Shown here: positions 15,254 through 23,313 of the stretch, one piece after another
Position numbering within the stretch: position 1 is the stretch's first letter
How the letters are laid out: every line of letters begins with the position of its first letter
DNA from: Desulfobacteraceae bacterium
GTDB taxonomy: Bacteria > Desulfobacterota > Desulfobacteria > Desulfobacterales > Desulfosarcinaceae
Direction of reading: 5' to 3'
Assembly: GCA_003599575.1 (NCBI GenBank)
Contig: QZKV01000097.1
Location: 1 to 46,692 of the forward strand
Length of the DNA stretch: 46,692 bases
Notes under the pieces: model-generated
The model's input: the letters and a program-made list of their open reading frames with translations, nothing else
Told to the model about the DNA's origin: nothing
Database searches by the model: none
Made by a program: the position numbers and the translations under genes

Positions 15254-15427
15254 TTAACTGACCATACCTTTAGACCCGTGGACCTTGTGAATGAGGATTC
15301 CATGAACATGGTCCATGATGTCGTAAGCTTATTCCGCTCCGATCCCTACCACCATGGATGTAAACGCCTCCATGCCGGCGAACATGACCGTCACCTGTTT
15401 GCGCTCGCCTTCTATTTTACGCAGGTA
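15254..15427 (-). pseudogene. Relic of a class III adenylate cyclase
   Basis: On the minus strand one frame reads YLRKIEGERKQVTVMFAGME then AFTSMVVGIGAE, a stop, AYDIMDHVHGILIHKVHG and a second stop. GERKQVTVMF...FTSM...GAE.AYDIMD...ILIHKVH is the N-terminal part of the guanylate/adenylate cyclase catalytic domain (first metal-binding strand and following helix). The usual first Asp of the metal site is Gly here, two stops interrupt it, and nothing recognisable follows. It is a decayed gene fragment, not a functional enzyme. Confidence 0.7.
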
Positions 15428-15500
15428 AATAATAAGCAATGCGTACTAAATAATGTAGTAATCCGTCGGGGGCCAGGCGTTCGTCGCGGAATCCCAAGGA

Positions 15501-15589
15501 TTGATGAACTCGTAAAAGTCCGAAATCCATTCCGAAGGTCATTCCGGCCAAAATCAAGGTCTTCTGGATGCGGATCAAGCCGGCATGAC
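15501..15589. repeat. Dispersed repeat with inverted ends (MITE-like)
   Basis: It starts TTGATGAACTCGTAAAAGTC and contains GTCATTCCGGC (15538-15548) facing GCCGGCATGAC (15579-15589), one mismatch from a perfect inversion. A related copy of the first 25 bases is at 30446-30470. Such repeats are common between genes in Desulfobacteraceae, from general knowledge. Nothing else is seen between 15428 and 15676. Confidence 0.55.
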
Positions 15590-15676
15590 GATTGAATTTT
15601 TACGACGCATCTATTGTTGCAGTGGGTCCAACCTATCGGGCCGGGATCGAAACAAAAGCACAGGGAAGAGATCGCA

Positions 15677-17301
15677 ATGCAGATGGATCAGTCGGTTGCC
15701 GCGCCTGTCGGGCTGCAGTCACTGCCCCGCGAAAAACGGCTTATGACGCTGGGGGGTGTAATTCTGGCCATGTTCCTGGGATCCCTGGATCAGACCATCA
15801 TCGGCACGGCCATGCCGCGCATCATTGCCGACCTGAGCGGATTCAGCCATTATACCTGGGTCTCTTCAGCCTACATCATCGCCTCGGCGATCGTGATGCC
15901 GATTACCGGCAGATTGACGGATATGTACGGGCGCAAGTTTTTCTACATGGCCAGTTTGATCATCTTCCTGATTTCTTCCATTGCCTGCGGTTTGAGCCAA
16001 ACCATGTCCCAGCTCATCATCAGCCGCGCCGCCAAGGGCGTCGGCGCTGGAATGATGATGGCCACCGGCTTTACCGTGATCGGCGATCTCTTCCCTCCGG
16101 CCGAGCGCGGCAAATACATGGGGCTGGGCAGCGGGGTGTTCGGGCTCTCAGCCCTCATCGGCCCGACCCTGGGGGGTACATCACCGATGCGCTTTCCTGG
16201 CAATGGGTGTTTTTTATCAATATCCCATTCTGCCTGCTCCTCATCGTGCTGTTCTTGATGTACTTCCCTCATCTGCGTCCCGAGATCAAAAAGCATCGCA
16301 TCGATTTCGCCGGCATACTGACGCTGGTGCTCGCGATCGTTCCGGCCATGCTGGCCCTTACCTGGGGCGGCATCGACTATTCCTGGCAGTCGCCGCAAAT
16401 TATCGCTGTTTTTGCGTTTTCCGCGCTGATGCTGCTATGCTTCATCTGGATCGAGAATGAGAGCCGTGAACCCATTCTGCCCCTGATCATCTTTAAAAAC
16501 CGCATTGTCGCGGTTTCGCTGCTGGTGACGCTGCTCACCGGCTTCGGCATGTTCGGCGGCATTATCTTCGTTCCCCTGTTCTTCCAGGGTGTTCTGGGTG
16601 CCACGGCCACGGCCAGCGGCAATTTTCTTTCGCCCATGATGTTGGGTATCGTGTTGGGCAGTTTCGTCTCAGGTCAGTTTCTGGCCCGCACAGGCGGGCA
16701 CTACAAAATCCAGGGCGGGGTGGGCTTGACCGTTCTGGCGCTGGGGTTGGCCCTTCTTTCCAGGATGACATTGGAAACCAGCTTTGCGGAGGCGGTGTTC
16801 AATATCACCGTGGCTGGTATCGGGCTGGGCGTGGTCCTGCCGTTGTACACCGTTGCCGTGCAAAACTCCGTCTCCTATGATCTGCTTGGGGTGGCCACTT
16901 CATCGACGGCTTTTTTTCGATCGCTGGGCGGTGCCTTCGGCCTGGCGGTGCTGGGATCGGTGATGCACACGCGCTTTGCCGCAGGCTTCATCGAGGGGCT
17001 GCCGGCAGCATTGAAAACGGCCGCGCCCATGCCGCAGCTGATGCTGATCGCGCACAATCCCGAGGCGCTCGTTCATCCCGCAAAGCAGAACCTCCTCAAA
17101 GACGCTTTGGCGCAGTCCGGCCCCCAGGCGACGGAATTGTTCCAGCATTTGATGCAGGCCATGCGGTTGTCTCTCCAGGGGGCCCTGGCGGATGTATTCT
17201 TCGTCAGCCTGCTGGTGATTGCGGGCGCCTTTGTGGTCAATTTCTTCATCAAAGAAATTCCCCTTCGCAGGCACCACCTGGCGGCCGGCGGCAGGAGCTG
17301 A
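15677..17301 (+). pseudogene. DHA2-family (EmrB/QacA-like) drug efflux transporter, frameshifted
   Basis: This is a 14-helix major facilitator of the proton-drug antiport type. The N-terminal part (from ATG 15677, SD agggaagag) shows GSLDQTIIGTAMPRIIADL (motif D1), then GRLTDMYGRK (motif A) and GVGAGMMMATGF. At the G6 run 16171-16176 the frame breaks: GPTLGG continues as YITDALSWQWVFFIN in the next frame, which stays open to 17301 through the other helices. One extra G would restore a full-length protein of about 540 aa. The cause could be real inactivation, slippage-based phase variation or a sequencing error. No regulator lies beside it; the upstream DNA is a repeat scar. Confidence 0.82.
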
Positions 17302-17400
17302 TATCAGTCGAGTCGAGTGGTTTTCGCGGTCCTGGGTCTTTTCGGTTGAGGCTGGCAGGCCGGAGATGGTTTTGTTGAGCCTGACGGCGCGGCTCTCTGC

Positions 17401-17781
17401 TCAATGGGCGCCTTTTTCCCCGGTTTCGATTTTGATGAGTTCGCCGTTTCTGAAAAGCAGATAGCGGATGAATTGATTGGACCCGAGATCATAGGTCCAG
17501 CGTTCCATATAAAGGGGGCCTATGATGAGCCTGGGGAGTCTGAAGCGTTCCTTTTCGTAGTCAAAATATTCGGCAATGGCACTGTCGTGGCCGACCTCCC
17601 ATTGCTCCACGTAATCGGGTTCGCCGCATTTTCTCAGCACCTGGTCCTTGTATGAACCTACGGAAACGATCTTGCCGTTGCAGCGGAAGGATCGGTCCGC
17701 CGCGGCGGCGGTGGTCCCGATCAGAACCAGCAACAGCAGCCATGCGGCCGCGTATAGTGAACGAGCCCTTGCACGTTGCAT
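17401..17781 (-). CDS. DUF2845 family exported protein
   Basis: This 126-aa protein has an N-terminal signal peptide (WLLLLVLIGTTAAAA) and a mature domain with FRCNGKIVSVGSYKDQVLRKCGEPD, which is the DUF2845 hallmark (small periplasmic domain, two Cys, SmpA/BamE-like CGEP turn). The C-terminus has ERWTYDLGSNQFIRYLLF, again typical. Its function is unknown; the fold suggests an envelope-associated role. It is convergent with the transporter gene, with 99 bases between them. Confidence 0.85.
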   Translation of the reverse strand: MQRARARSLYAAAWLLLLVLIGTTAAAADRSFRCNGKIVSVGSYKDQVLRKCGEPDYVEQWEVGHDSAIAEYFDYEKERFRLPRLIIGPLYMERWTYDLGSNQFIRYLLFRNGELIKIETGEKGAH

Positions 17782-18189
17782 GCGCTTAATTTAATCACCC
17801 CTTTGTTTTCAGCAAATCCGTGACCGTGGGCGGTTCTCCGATGCCTCCAGGGCAGGGGCACCAGAAACCTGGTGTTTGTGGGTAAGTTGACGATTGGCTT
17901 GACCGTAAAGTTTCTCCTGGCGCAATTTTTTTCGGTTCATCGAAAACGATGCCCTGAAATGAGTGCTGCGGCCCTGTTCATTGCCCGGATGAGCCTCCGG
18001 TCTTCCATCCTTTTGACCGTACCGCCAGCGTGGGCATCGATGGCGGTGATTGAAAAGGCGGCGGTCTTGAGAAAAGAAGCCATTTATTGTAACCATGGAG
18101 CCGGAAGCCGGCCAAGAGACAAGGGGAAAAAATGCCGAGGGATCGTTTTGGGCTTGCCGCATCCCGGCCGATACATGGGAAAAAGGGTT
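17782..18189. other. Gene-free stretch
   Basis: I see no convincing gene in these 408 bases. Short open frames here have no start signals or family features. A small hairpin CACCAG-AAAC-CTGGTG lies at 17859-17874. The rest presumably holds the divergent promoters of the DUF2845 and YgjP-like genes, but no clear -35/-10 pair stands out. Confidence 0.4.
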
Positions 18190-18762
18190 ATGCAATCGAA
18201 GAAAATTCGCCTGGACGGCGTGGGTGACATTTTGCTGGAGCGCAGCGGTCGCGCCAAGTACATCAACCTATCGGTCAGGCCATTTAGAGGCGTGCGCGTT
18301 GCAGTACCCAAAGGGGTATCGTTCCAGGAGGCGGCGGCCGTGGCGCAATCCAAAGCGCAGTGGCTGCAATCGCGTCTGGCGCGCATGGTATTGATCGAAC
18401 GCGAAGTCCTCGAACAAAGAAGAAAACCGCCCATCGACCGGATGCAGGCGCGCCGTCAGTTGATCGACAGGCTGGCGCACCTGGCCGACCGGCATGGCTT
18501 TGCCTACAACAAAGTTTTCATCCGCAGGCAAAAGACGCGCTGGGGCAGCTGTTCCCACAAAAACAACATCAATTTGAATATTCACCTGGTTCAACTCCCC
18601 GATGCATTGATCGACTATACGCTGATGCACGAATTGGTGCATACCCGCATCAAGAACCACGGCCCCCGCTTCTGGGCGGAGCTTGGCCGTTACCTCCTCA
18701 ATGCAAAGCAGCTCGATCGGGAGATGAATCAGCATTGGATCCTGTTGATGGCGGACCGATGA
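18190..18762 (+). CDS. YgjP-like zinc metallopeptidase (DUF45/SprT-like)
   Basis: This is a cytoplasmic metallopeptidase-like protein. It has the N-terminal strand region YINLSVRPFRGVRVAVPKGVS, the KTRWGSCSHKNNINLN strand motif, and the active-site helix HELVHTRIKNHGPRFW (HExxH plus a third His in the NHGPxFW box). These are the defining marks of the YgjP/DUF45 family, whose substrate is unknown. ATG 18190 (aaaaaggg upstream) is preferred; ATG 18175 is an alternative, and the frame extends further upstream without support. About 190 aa is a usual length. Confidence 0.88.
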   Translation: MQSKKIRLDGVGDILLERSGRAKYINLSVRPFRGVRVAVPKGVSFQEAAAVAQSKAQWLQSRLARMVLIEREVLEQRRKPPIDRMQARRQLIDRLAHLADRHGFAYNKVFIRRQKTRWGSCSHKNNINLNIHLVQLPDALIDYTLMHELVHTRIKNHGPRFWAELGRYLLNAKQLDREMNQHWILLMADR

Positions 18763-18932
18763 CATAAGAAAGGGGCGGGCCTCTTGCGGGTGGTAGGGGA
18801 TCAAAGGGCTGGATAAGCTTTTGGTCACGACCAGCTGGACCTGCACAGGTCGTGCAGCACATGCATCGGAACGGTTCGCTGTCGATTCCCCGGGTAACCT
18901 GATACCAAGCCTAAGATTGCGTTTTTCAATGA

Positions 18933-19634
18933 CTATGGGTTCGGCCGGCCCAATTCATATTTTTCACTGAGTTCCTCCAACTGGGCCATTTCGATATCTA
19001 CAAATTTGATGCCGATGCCCGGAACGGCCATGCTGCGTCCCCAGGGAACGTGCCATCTGATTTCTCCGACCATCGGCGTGTGGATGGATAGCTCCTTAAA
19101 AACAAAAGCCGCCTGTTCGCCGGCGGACCATTTTTTACTTGAAGCGATAAAACATCCGCCTTGAGACAGGTTGATTGTAAAGGTGCGCTCCATTGTCTCG
19201 GCATCGAAATCACCGCTCTTTGAGAGCAAGACATTGAAATGAATAATTCTTCTCGGGCTGGTGCGGATTTTCCGGGCGCTGAAATGGGGGCATAGTTCGG
19301 TCAGGAACTCCTTGAGCGAGACTTCGTTTTTGGCTTTTCCAAAAGGTATGGCTTGAATTTTTTCGCTTCCGGGATGAATTCTGGATTGCAGAACAGGATA
19401 TTGCTCCAAAACCTCATAGGCTGTTTCCCTCTGCTCCCGGGGTGCCGCAAGTTTGGTTTTCAGGTCGATGATGATGCCGTTGTAGGCATCTTCGCAAAGC
19501 GTTTTCTGCAGGTCTTTTACAGAGCAAAGCGTCGTGATATCCACATCGTAGGCGCTGAGTTGATCCATATAGATTTTTAACAAAGCGTCCGTATCGGCGA
19601 TCAGAAGGATCTTCGGTTTTTTCAAATCGTTCAT
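18933..19634 (-). CDS. PilZ-domain protein with receiver-like N-terminus
   Basis: The 233-aa protein starts with a CheY-like fold (KILLIADTDALLKIYMDQL, then GIIIDL as strand 3), but the acidic pocket is incomplete. The C-terminal half is a PilZ domain: SPRRIIHFNVLL as the RxxxR-type start, INLSQGGCFI for the (D/N)xSxxG box, and GIGIKFVDI as the last strand. PilZ domains bind cyclic di-GMP. Here Asn replaces the usual Asp and the arginine spacing is imperfect, so ligand binding is uncertain. A link to pili or motility is possible, but no such gene is adjacent. Confidence 0.75.
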   Translation of the reverse strand: MNDLKKPKILLIADTDALLKIYMDQLSAYDVDITTLCSVKDLQKTLCEDAYNGIIIDLKTKLAAPREQRETAYEVLEQYPVLQSRIHPGSEKIQAIPFGKAKNEVSLKEFLTELCPHFSARKIRTSPRRIIHFNVLLSKSGDFDAETMERTFTINLSQGGCFIASSKKWSAGEQAAFVFKELSIHTPMVGEIRWHVPWGRSMAVPGIGIKFVDIEMAQLEELSEKYELGRPNP

Positions 19635-19998
19635 TATTGCGTCCTTGGATTGTTGGTTTACGGCTTTATCGAAGGCGGCCGCCCTGGGCGGAACCGATTG
19701 ATGCCATTGGCATGCGCCTGGATGCCGGTGTTGTGGAAGGATTATCGTCCGACTTCGGGCACACCTTTATCGATTTCAGTGAAAGGCTTTCGTCAATGCA
19801 GGGCAGGCCAAACCGGGCCAGCAGATTAAAGTTTGCAAATAGTTATTTATCCGCGGAGTTTTTACACAAGAAGGCCTGCCTGTCCCAGGCCGGGTCCATG
19901 AAAAACCTTTCGTTGGAATCGCTGGTTTTTGGGCAGGGGCGTTGATAAAGCGGGATCAGACGTGGTAGCATGGTGCAATTCAGACGGGAGACCAACCT
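19635..19998. other. Gene-free stretch
   Basis: Nothing convincing is seen in these 364 bases. One plus-strand open frame (19637-19945) has no good start or family likeness. The region should hold promoters for the PilZ gene (minus) and the small membrane protein (plus). Confidence 0.35.
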
Positions 19999-20268
19999 AT
20001 GTGCTTGGACACCAATCCTTTGTTTCGCAAAGCGAACGCGCCATGGTACGACGGCAACACCGCCTGTGCGATAGTAATGGCGGCCATGCTGGTGCTATGC
20101 CTTTTCGGTTGGGCGGGTATTGCGGTGGCGCGCACGCACCCCTCTTATCACGCGTATATCTGGGTGCCGTTCATCCTGCTGATGCTGTCGCTGCTGGTGG
20201 GGGTATCGGTGACGTTCCGCCTGCTCCGCCGCTGTTATGATCGCTACATGCAAACCAGGGATCTTTAG
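19999..20268 (+). CDS. Small membrane protein with two transmembrane segments
   Basis: This 89-aa protein has two hydrophobic helices (AIVMAAMLVLCLFGWAGIAV near residue 24, and VPFILLMLSLLVGVSVTF near 55) separated by a short Tyr/His loop, with a basic Arg-rich end (RLLRRCYDRY). ATG 19999 has a gggagacc SD. It probably sits in the inner membrane with both ends in the cytoplasm. No named family is recognised, and the neighbours give no function. Confidence 0.65.
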   Translation: MCLDTNPLFRKANAPWYDGNTACAIVMAAMLVLCLFGWAGIAVARTHPSYHAYIWVPFILLMLSLLVGVSVTFRLLRRCYDRYMQTRDL

Positions 20269-20320
20269 GCGTTATCTTTACGCCGTCTTTGTCTTTCCGG
20301 AGGCCGTCCGCTTACGGGCT

Positions 20321-20779
20321 TCAATTCAATTTCAGAAAATCGCTGTATCCCATTTTCAGATAACTGTCGGTATGGATGTATTTCAGCAGCGGCAGCAGCT
20401 TGTCCGACTCGATATATCCAGGCCAGCGGGCAATATTTTCACCTTTGGCGGACAGAAAACGAAGGTCCGGAACACCACTCACGCTATAACGGTCAGCGAT
20501 TTTGGGCAGTTCTTCGGAATTGATACGCACGGGGATGAAATGGCTGTTGACGTAGTCGGCCACGGATTTATCCATGAACGTCTTTTGTTCGAGTTTGCGG
20601 CAGTAACCGCACCAACCGGTGTAGAAATAAAGCAGAAATTTTTTGGATTGGGTTTGCGCCTCTATTTTCTTGGCCTCATCGAAGCTCAACCACTTAATGA
20701 GTTCCGGCTGGGCCGCCAAACCCTGTAGCGGCCACAGCAGGCAACCCAGCAGAATGCTCAGGTGGAAGATTTTTTTCAC
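20321..20779 (-). CDS. Thioredoxin-fold periplasmic protein
   Basis: This exported thiol-redox protein has a signal peptide (FHLSILLGCLLWPLQGLAA), then a thioredoxin fold with active site WCGYC, a cis-Pro region SGVPDLRFL and the final helix LLPLLKYI. It resembles the soluble C-terminal part of DsbD or SoxW/YbbN-type thioredoxins. The GTG at 20779 is chosen because AAGGA lies 8 bases upstream and the signal peptide starts right there. It follows ccdA by 11 bases and is probably the electron acceptor for it. Confidence 0.85.
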   Translation of the reverse strand: MKKIFHLSILLGCLLWPLQGLAAQPELIKWLSFDEAKKIEAQTQSKKFLLYFYTGWCGYCRKLEQKTFMDKSVADYVNSHFIPVRINSEELPKIADRYSVSGVPDLRFLSAKGENIARWPGYIESDKLLPLLKYIHTDSYLKMGYSDFLKLN

Positions 20780-20790
20780 TCCAAACGTCC

Positions 20791-21495
20791 TTAAAAAGAG
20801 AGATAAGACAACAGCCGCAGTTTGTCTGAAATCAGCAGCAGTCCTGTCGCAATCAGCAGTACGCCGGCGCCCATGTTGATCCATCGAATGGCCTTTGCCG
20901 CGCGGCGCACAAAACCGATCAGAAAATGGACGGTCACCGACAGGATCATGAATGGCAGGGCCACGCCCGCCGAAAACAGGGCCAGCAGCATGATTCCTTG
21001 GGACACGGTATCCTGATTGCCGGCCAAAATCAAGATTGATCCCAGCAAAGGCCCGATGCACGGGCTCCAGCCGGCACCAAAGGCCATTCCGATGATGACC
21101 GCGCCAAAAAAATGGACCGGCTTATGCTTCAGATGGACGCGTTTCTCCGCTTCGAGGAAGCGGATGCGCAGAATACCTACCAGGTGCAGTCCTAAAAGAA
21201 CGATAAAAACGCCACCGGCGATGCGGATATAGGCTTTGGCGCCCTGGAACAAAAAGCTGAAGTAGGCCGCGCTGGCGCCCAAGGCAATGAAAATCAGCGA
21301 AAAACCAAATACAAAAGCCAAAGTGCTCAAAACGATTTTCCGGCGGACACCCGCCGCGGCGGCCTGAGTCAAATCGTCCATGGATACGCCGGCGATAAAA
21401 GAAAAGTATGAAGGCACCAGGGGTAAGATGCAGGGTGAAAAAAAAGAAAACAGTCCGGCCAAAAAAGCTGCGCTGTATTTTATCTCTTCAATCAT
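20791..21495 (-). CDS. ccdA: CcdA/DsbD-like thiol-disulfide electron transporter
   Basis: This six-helix membrane protein carries reducing equivalents from cytoplasmic thioredoxin to the periplasm for cytochrome c maturation or disulfide repair. Its two redox cysteines are in the family places: FFSPCILPLVPSY in helix 1 and GAGWSPCIGPLLGSIL in helix 4. Other helices are evident (STLAFVFGFSLIFIAL, IAGGVFIVLLGL). At 234 aa it matches CcdA length. The next gene is the WCGYC thioredoxin, which supports a working pair. Confidence 0.93.
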   Translation of the reverse strand: MIEEIKYSAAFLAGLFSFFSPCILPLVPSYFSFIAGVSMDDLTQAAAAGVRRKIVLSTLAFVFGFSLIFIALGASAAYFSFLFQGAKAYIRIAGGVFIVLLGLHLVGILRIRFLEAEKRVHLKHKPVHFFGAVIIGMAFGAGWSPCIGPLLGSILILAGNQDTVSQGIMLLALFSAGVALPFMILSVTVHFLIGFVRRAAKAIRWINMGAGVLLIATGLLLISDKLRLLSYLSF

Positions 21496-21694
21496 GATAG
21501 GACCGTATGGCTTCTCACGGGGTGCCGGATGGAAGCGGTCTCGAATTCTTCAATCAGTTCAAAGCCATGATGCGCTCTCCGGCGCCTCAAAGCGGCACTT
21601 ATCCGGCCCTGCGAAACAGCCATTTTGGGAGCGCCGTGGACCATTTGCCCAAATCCTGGGAGTCCGGGGCTCAAGGAGCGCTTTTTCGCCGGTT

Positions 21695-22174
21695 CTAATC
21701 GCCCGCTGCGCATTTCGCGGAAGGTTCCGAAGACGCGGCCGACCGGCTGGATCTCAGCAGTATCATGACGGCCATAGCCAGAAAAACCACATCTCTGAAC
21801 AGGTCCACGTACAGATTGCCGCCTGCTTCGGGATCGTTCGAAAAACATCCGCAATGGATGTCCAACCCCCGAAGGAGACTTACCGCCAGGGCCCCCATGA
21901 AGATGATCATCAAAAGAGCGACCATCAGGGCGCTGCCGGCCAAAAGACGCCCGGAAATCAAACACACAGCGCAGGACAATTCCACCCAGGGCAGCAACAG
22001 CGCAGCGGCGTTCGTCCATTCCGGCGGCAGAATCTGGTAGTTGGCAATGATTTCAGCAAATGCGGCCGGGTCGAGAATTTTATCCCAACTCGCATAGACA
22101 AAAGCAGCTCCCAATATGAGGCGGGCTGCCGTTGCGACCAGGTGCATTCGATTTTCAAACCGCTTGAAGAACAT
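21695..22174 (-). CDS. MauE/DoxX-like membrane protein
   Basis: This 159-aa protein has four transmembrane helices (LILGAAFVYASWDKIL, then AALLLPWVELSCAVCLISG, ALMVALLMIIFMGALA and FRDVVFLAMAVMILLR). The family motif DIHCGCFS precedes the last helix. MauE-like proteins help form disulfides or redox centres in exported partners, often beside CcdA and thioredoxin-type genes, as here. A 200-base stretch without a supported gene separates it from ccdA. ATG 22174 has a poor SD; ATG 22147 is an alternative. Confidence 0.85.
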   Translation of the reverse strand: MFFKRFENRMHLVATAARLILGAAFVYASWDKILDPAAFAEIIANYQILPPEWTNAAALLLPWVELSCAVCLISGRLLAGSALMVALLMIIFMGALAVSLLRGLDIHCGCFSNDPEAGGNLYVDLFRDVVFLAMAVMILLRSSRSAASSEPSAKCAAGD

Positions 22175-22204
22175 ATGTTGTTTCGATTTTGCTGCCCCTG
22201 CGTG

Positions 22205-23032
22205 CTATTCCTTGTCCATTTTACCCAAAAGCGTGGCACGGCGGGTGGCGGCTTCCACAGCATCCATCAAAATGCCTCTCAGGCCGCTCTTTTCCAACAC
22301 GTGAAGCCCCGCAATCGTCGTGCCGCCGGGAGCAGTGACCAAATCCTTGAGTTGAGCGGGATGGGTGTTGTGTGCAAGCTGCATTTGCGCGGCGCCCAGC
22401 AGGGTCTGGGCGGCCAGCAGCAAAGCCTGGTTGCGGGCAAGACCAGCTTTTACGCCCGCGTCCGCCAGGGCATCCATGATCAAAAACACATAGGCCGGGC
22501 CGCTGCCGCTCAGACCGGTCACAGCATCCAGCAGATGTTCGGATTGAACCAGGACGCAGCGTCCCACGGAATTGAAAACCGCTTGGGCCAGATCCAGATC
22601 TTCGGCGCGGGCATGCGCGCCGGGCGCAATGGCCGTTGCACCGGCTTTCACCGAGACGCATACATTGGGCATGGCGCGAATCAGCCTGAGCCGCTCATCC
22701 GACAGGACCGCAATGGCGGAGAGCGGGACCCCGGCGGCGATGGAGACGATCACCTTGGACCGGTCGAGGCCGGGAACCGTTTCCTTGAGCACCCCGGCCA
22801 TCACTTGAGGTTTGACGGCATAAATGACGAGCGCCGATTTTCGAATCACCTCACGATTGTCCCCGCTGATGTGGACCCCGCAGCGCCGCTGCAGTTCGCG
22901 GAGTCGTTCCGCATTCACATCCGAGCAGAAAAGCTGTTCGGGACGGATCAGCCCGGCCTCCAATAGGCCCTTGATGAGCGCCTCGGCCATATTGCCCGCG
23001 CCGATAAAGCCGATGGTTTGGTTTTGGAGCAT
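22205..23032 (-). CDS. proC: Pyrroline-5-carboxylate reductase
   Basis: It catalyses the last step of proline synthesis, reducing 1-pyrroline-5-carboxylate with NAD(P)H in the cytoplasm. The N-terminal Rossmann motif is FIGAGNMAEALIKGL, with YAVKPQVM near 70 and SIAAGVPL near 95. The C-terminal signature is SGSGPAYVF followed by an ALxDAGVKAGL helix and TAPGGTTIAGLH near 240. ATG 23032 is chosen because ggggaa lies at SD distance and the product starts right before the dinucleotide fold. It heads the probable operon with mauE-like, ccdA and thioredoxin genes. Confidence 0.95.
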   Translation of the reverse strand: MLQNQTIGFIGAGNMAEALIKGLLEAGLIRPEQLFCSDVNAERLRELQRRCGVHISGDNREVIRKSALVIYAVKPQVMAGVLKETVPGLDRSKVIVSIAAGVPLSAIAVLSDERLRLIRAMPNVCVSVKAGATAIAPGAHARAEDLDLAQAVFNSVGRCVLVQSEHLLDAVTGLSGSGPAYVFLIMDALADAGVKAGLARNQALLLAAQTLLGAAQMQLAHNTHPAQLKDLVTAPGGTTIAGLHVLEKSGLRGILMDAVEAATRRATLLGKMDKE

Positions 23033-23313
23033 CGTCGATTCCCCGTGAAGCATTCAGACACCCGTGCGGTTCGGACGTTTTATTCAATACTGTGGCTACT
23101 TTACGGCTTGAGCGCGGATTGTCAACAAAAATCAATGCGCAAGCCTTGACCGGACGACGGGTTGACGCTATGAAGTGTGTCACCCCGCAGGGTCCGGCGG
23201 GTTTGCATAACCAGATGTTCGGACTCCGTCCGTTGCCCCCGCCGCAATCAGGCGATAAGGTCCTGTTGTCACGGGATCGGGTGCGGTCTGTTCAATCGTG
23301 TTAGGAGTCAGTT

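Noticed and set aside
21492..22019. Minus-strand open frame overlapping the mauE-like gene and reaching ccdA
   Set aside because: Most of it lies over the mauE-like gene in another frame; the unique 200 bases show no domain or SD.
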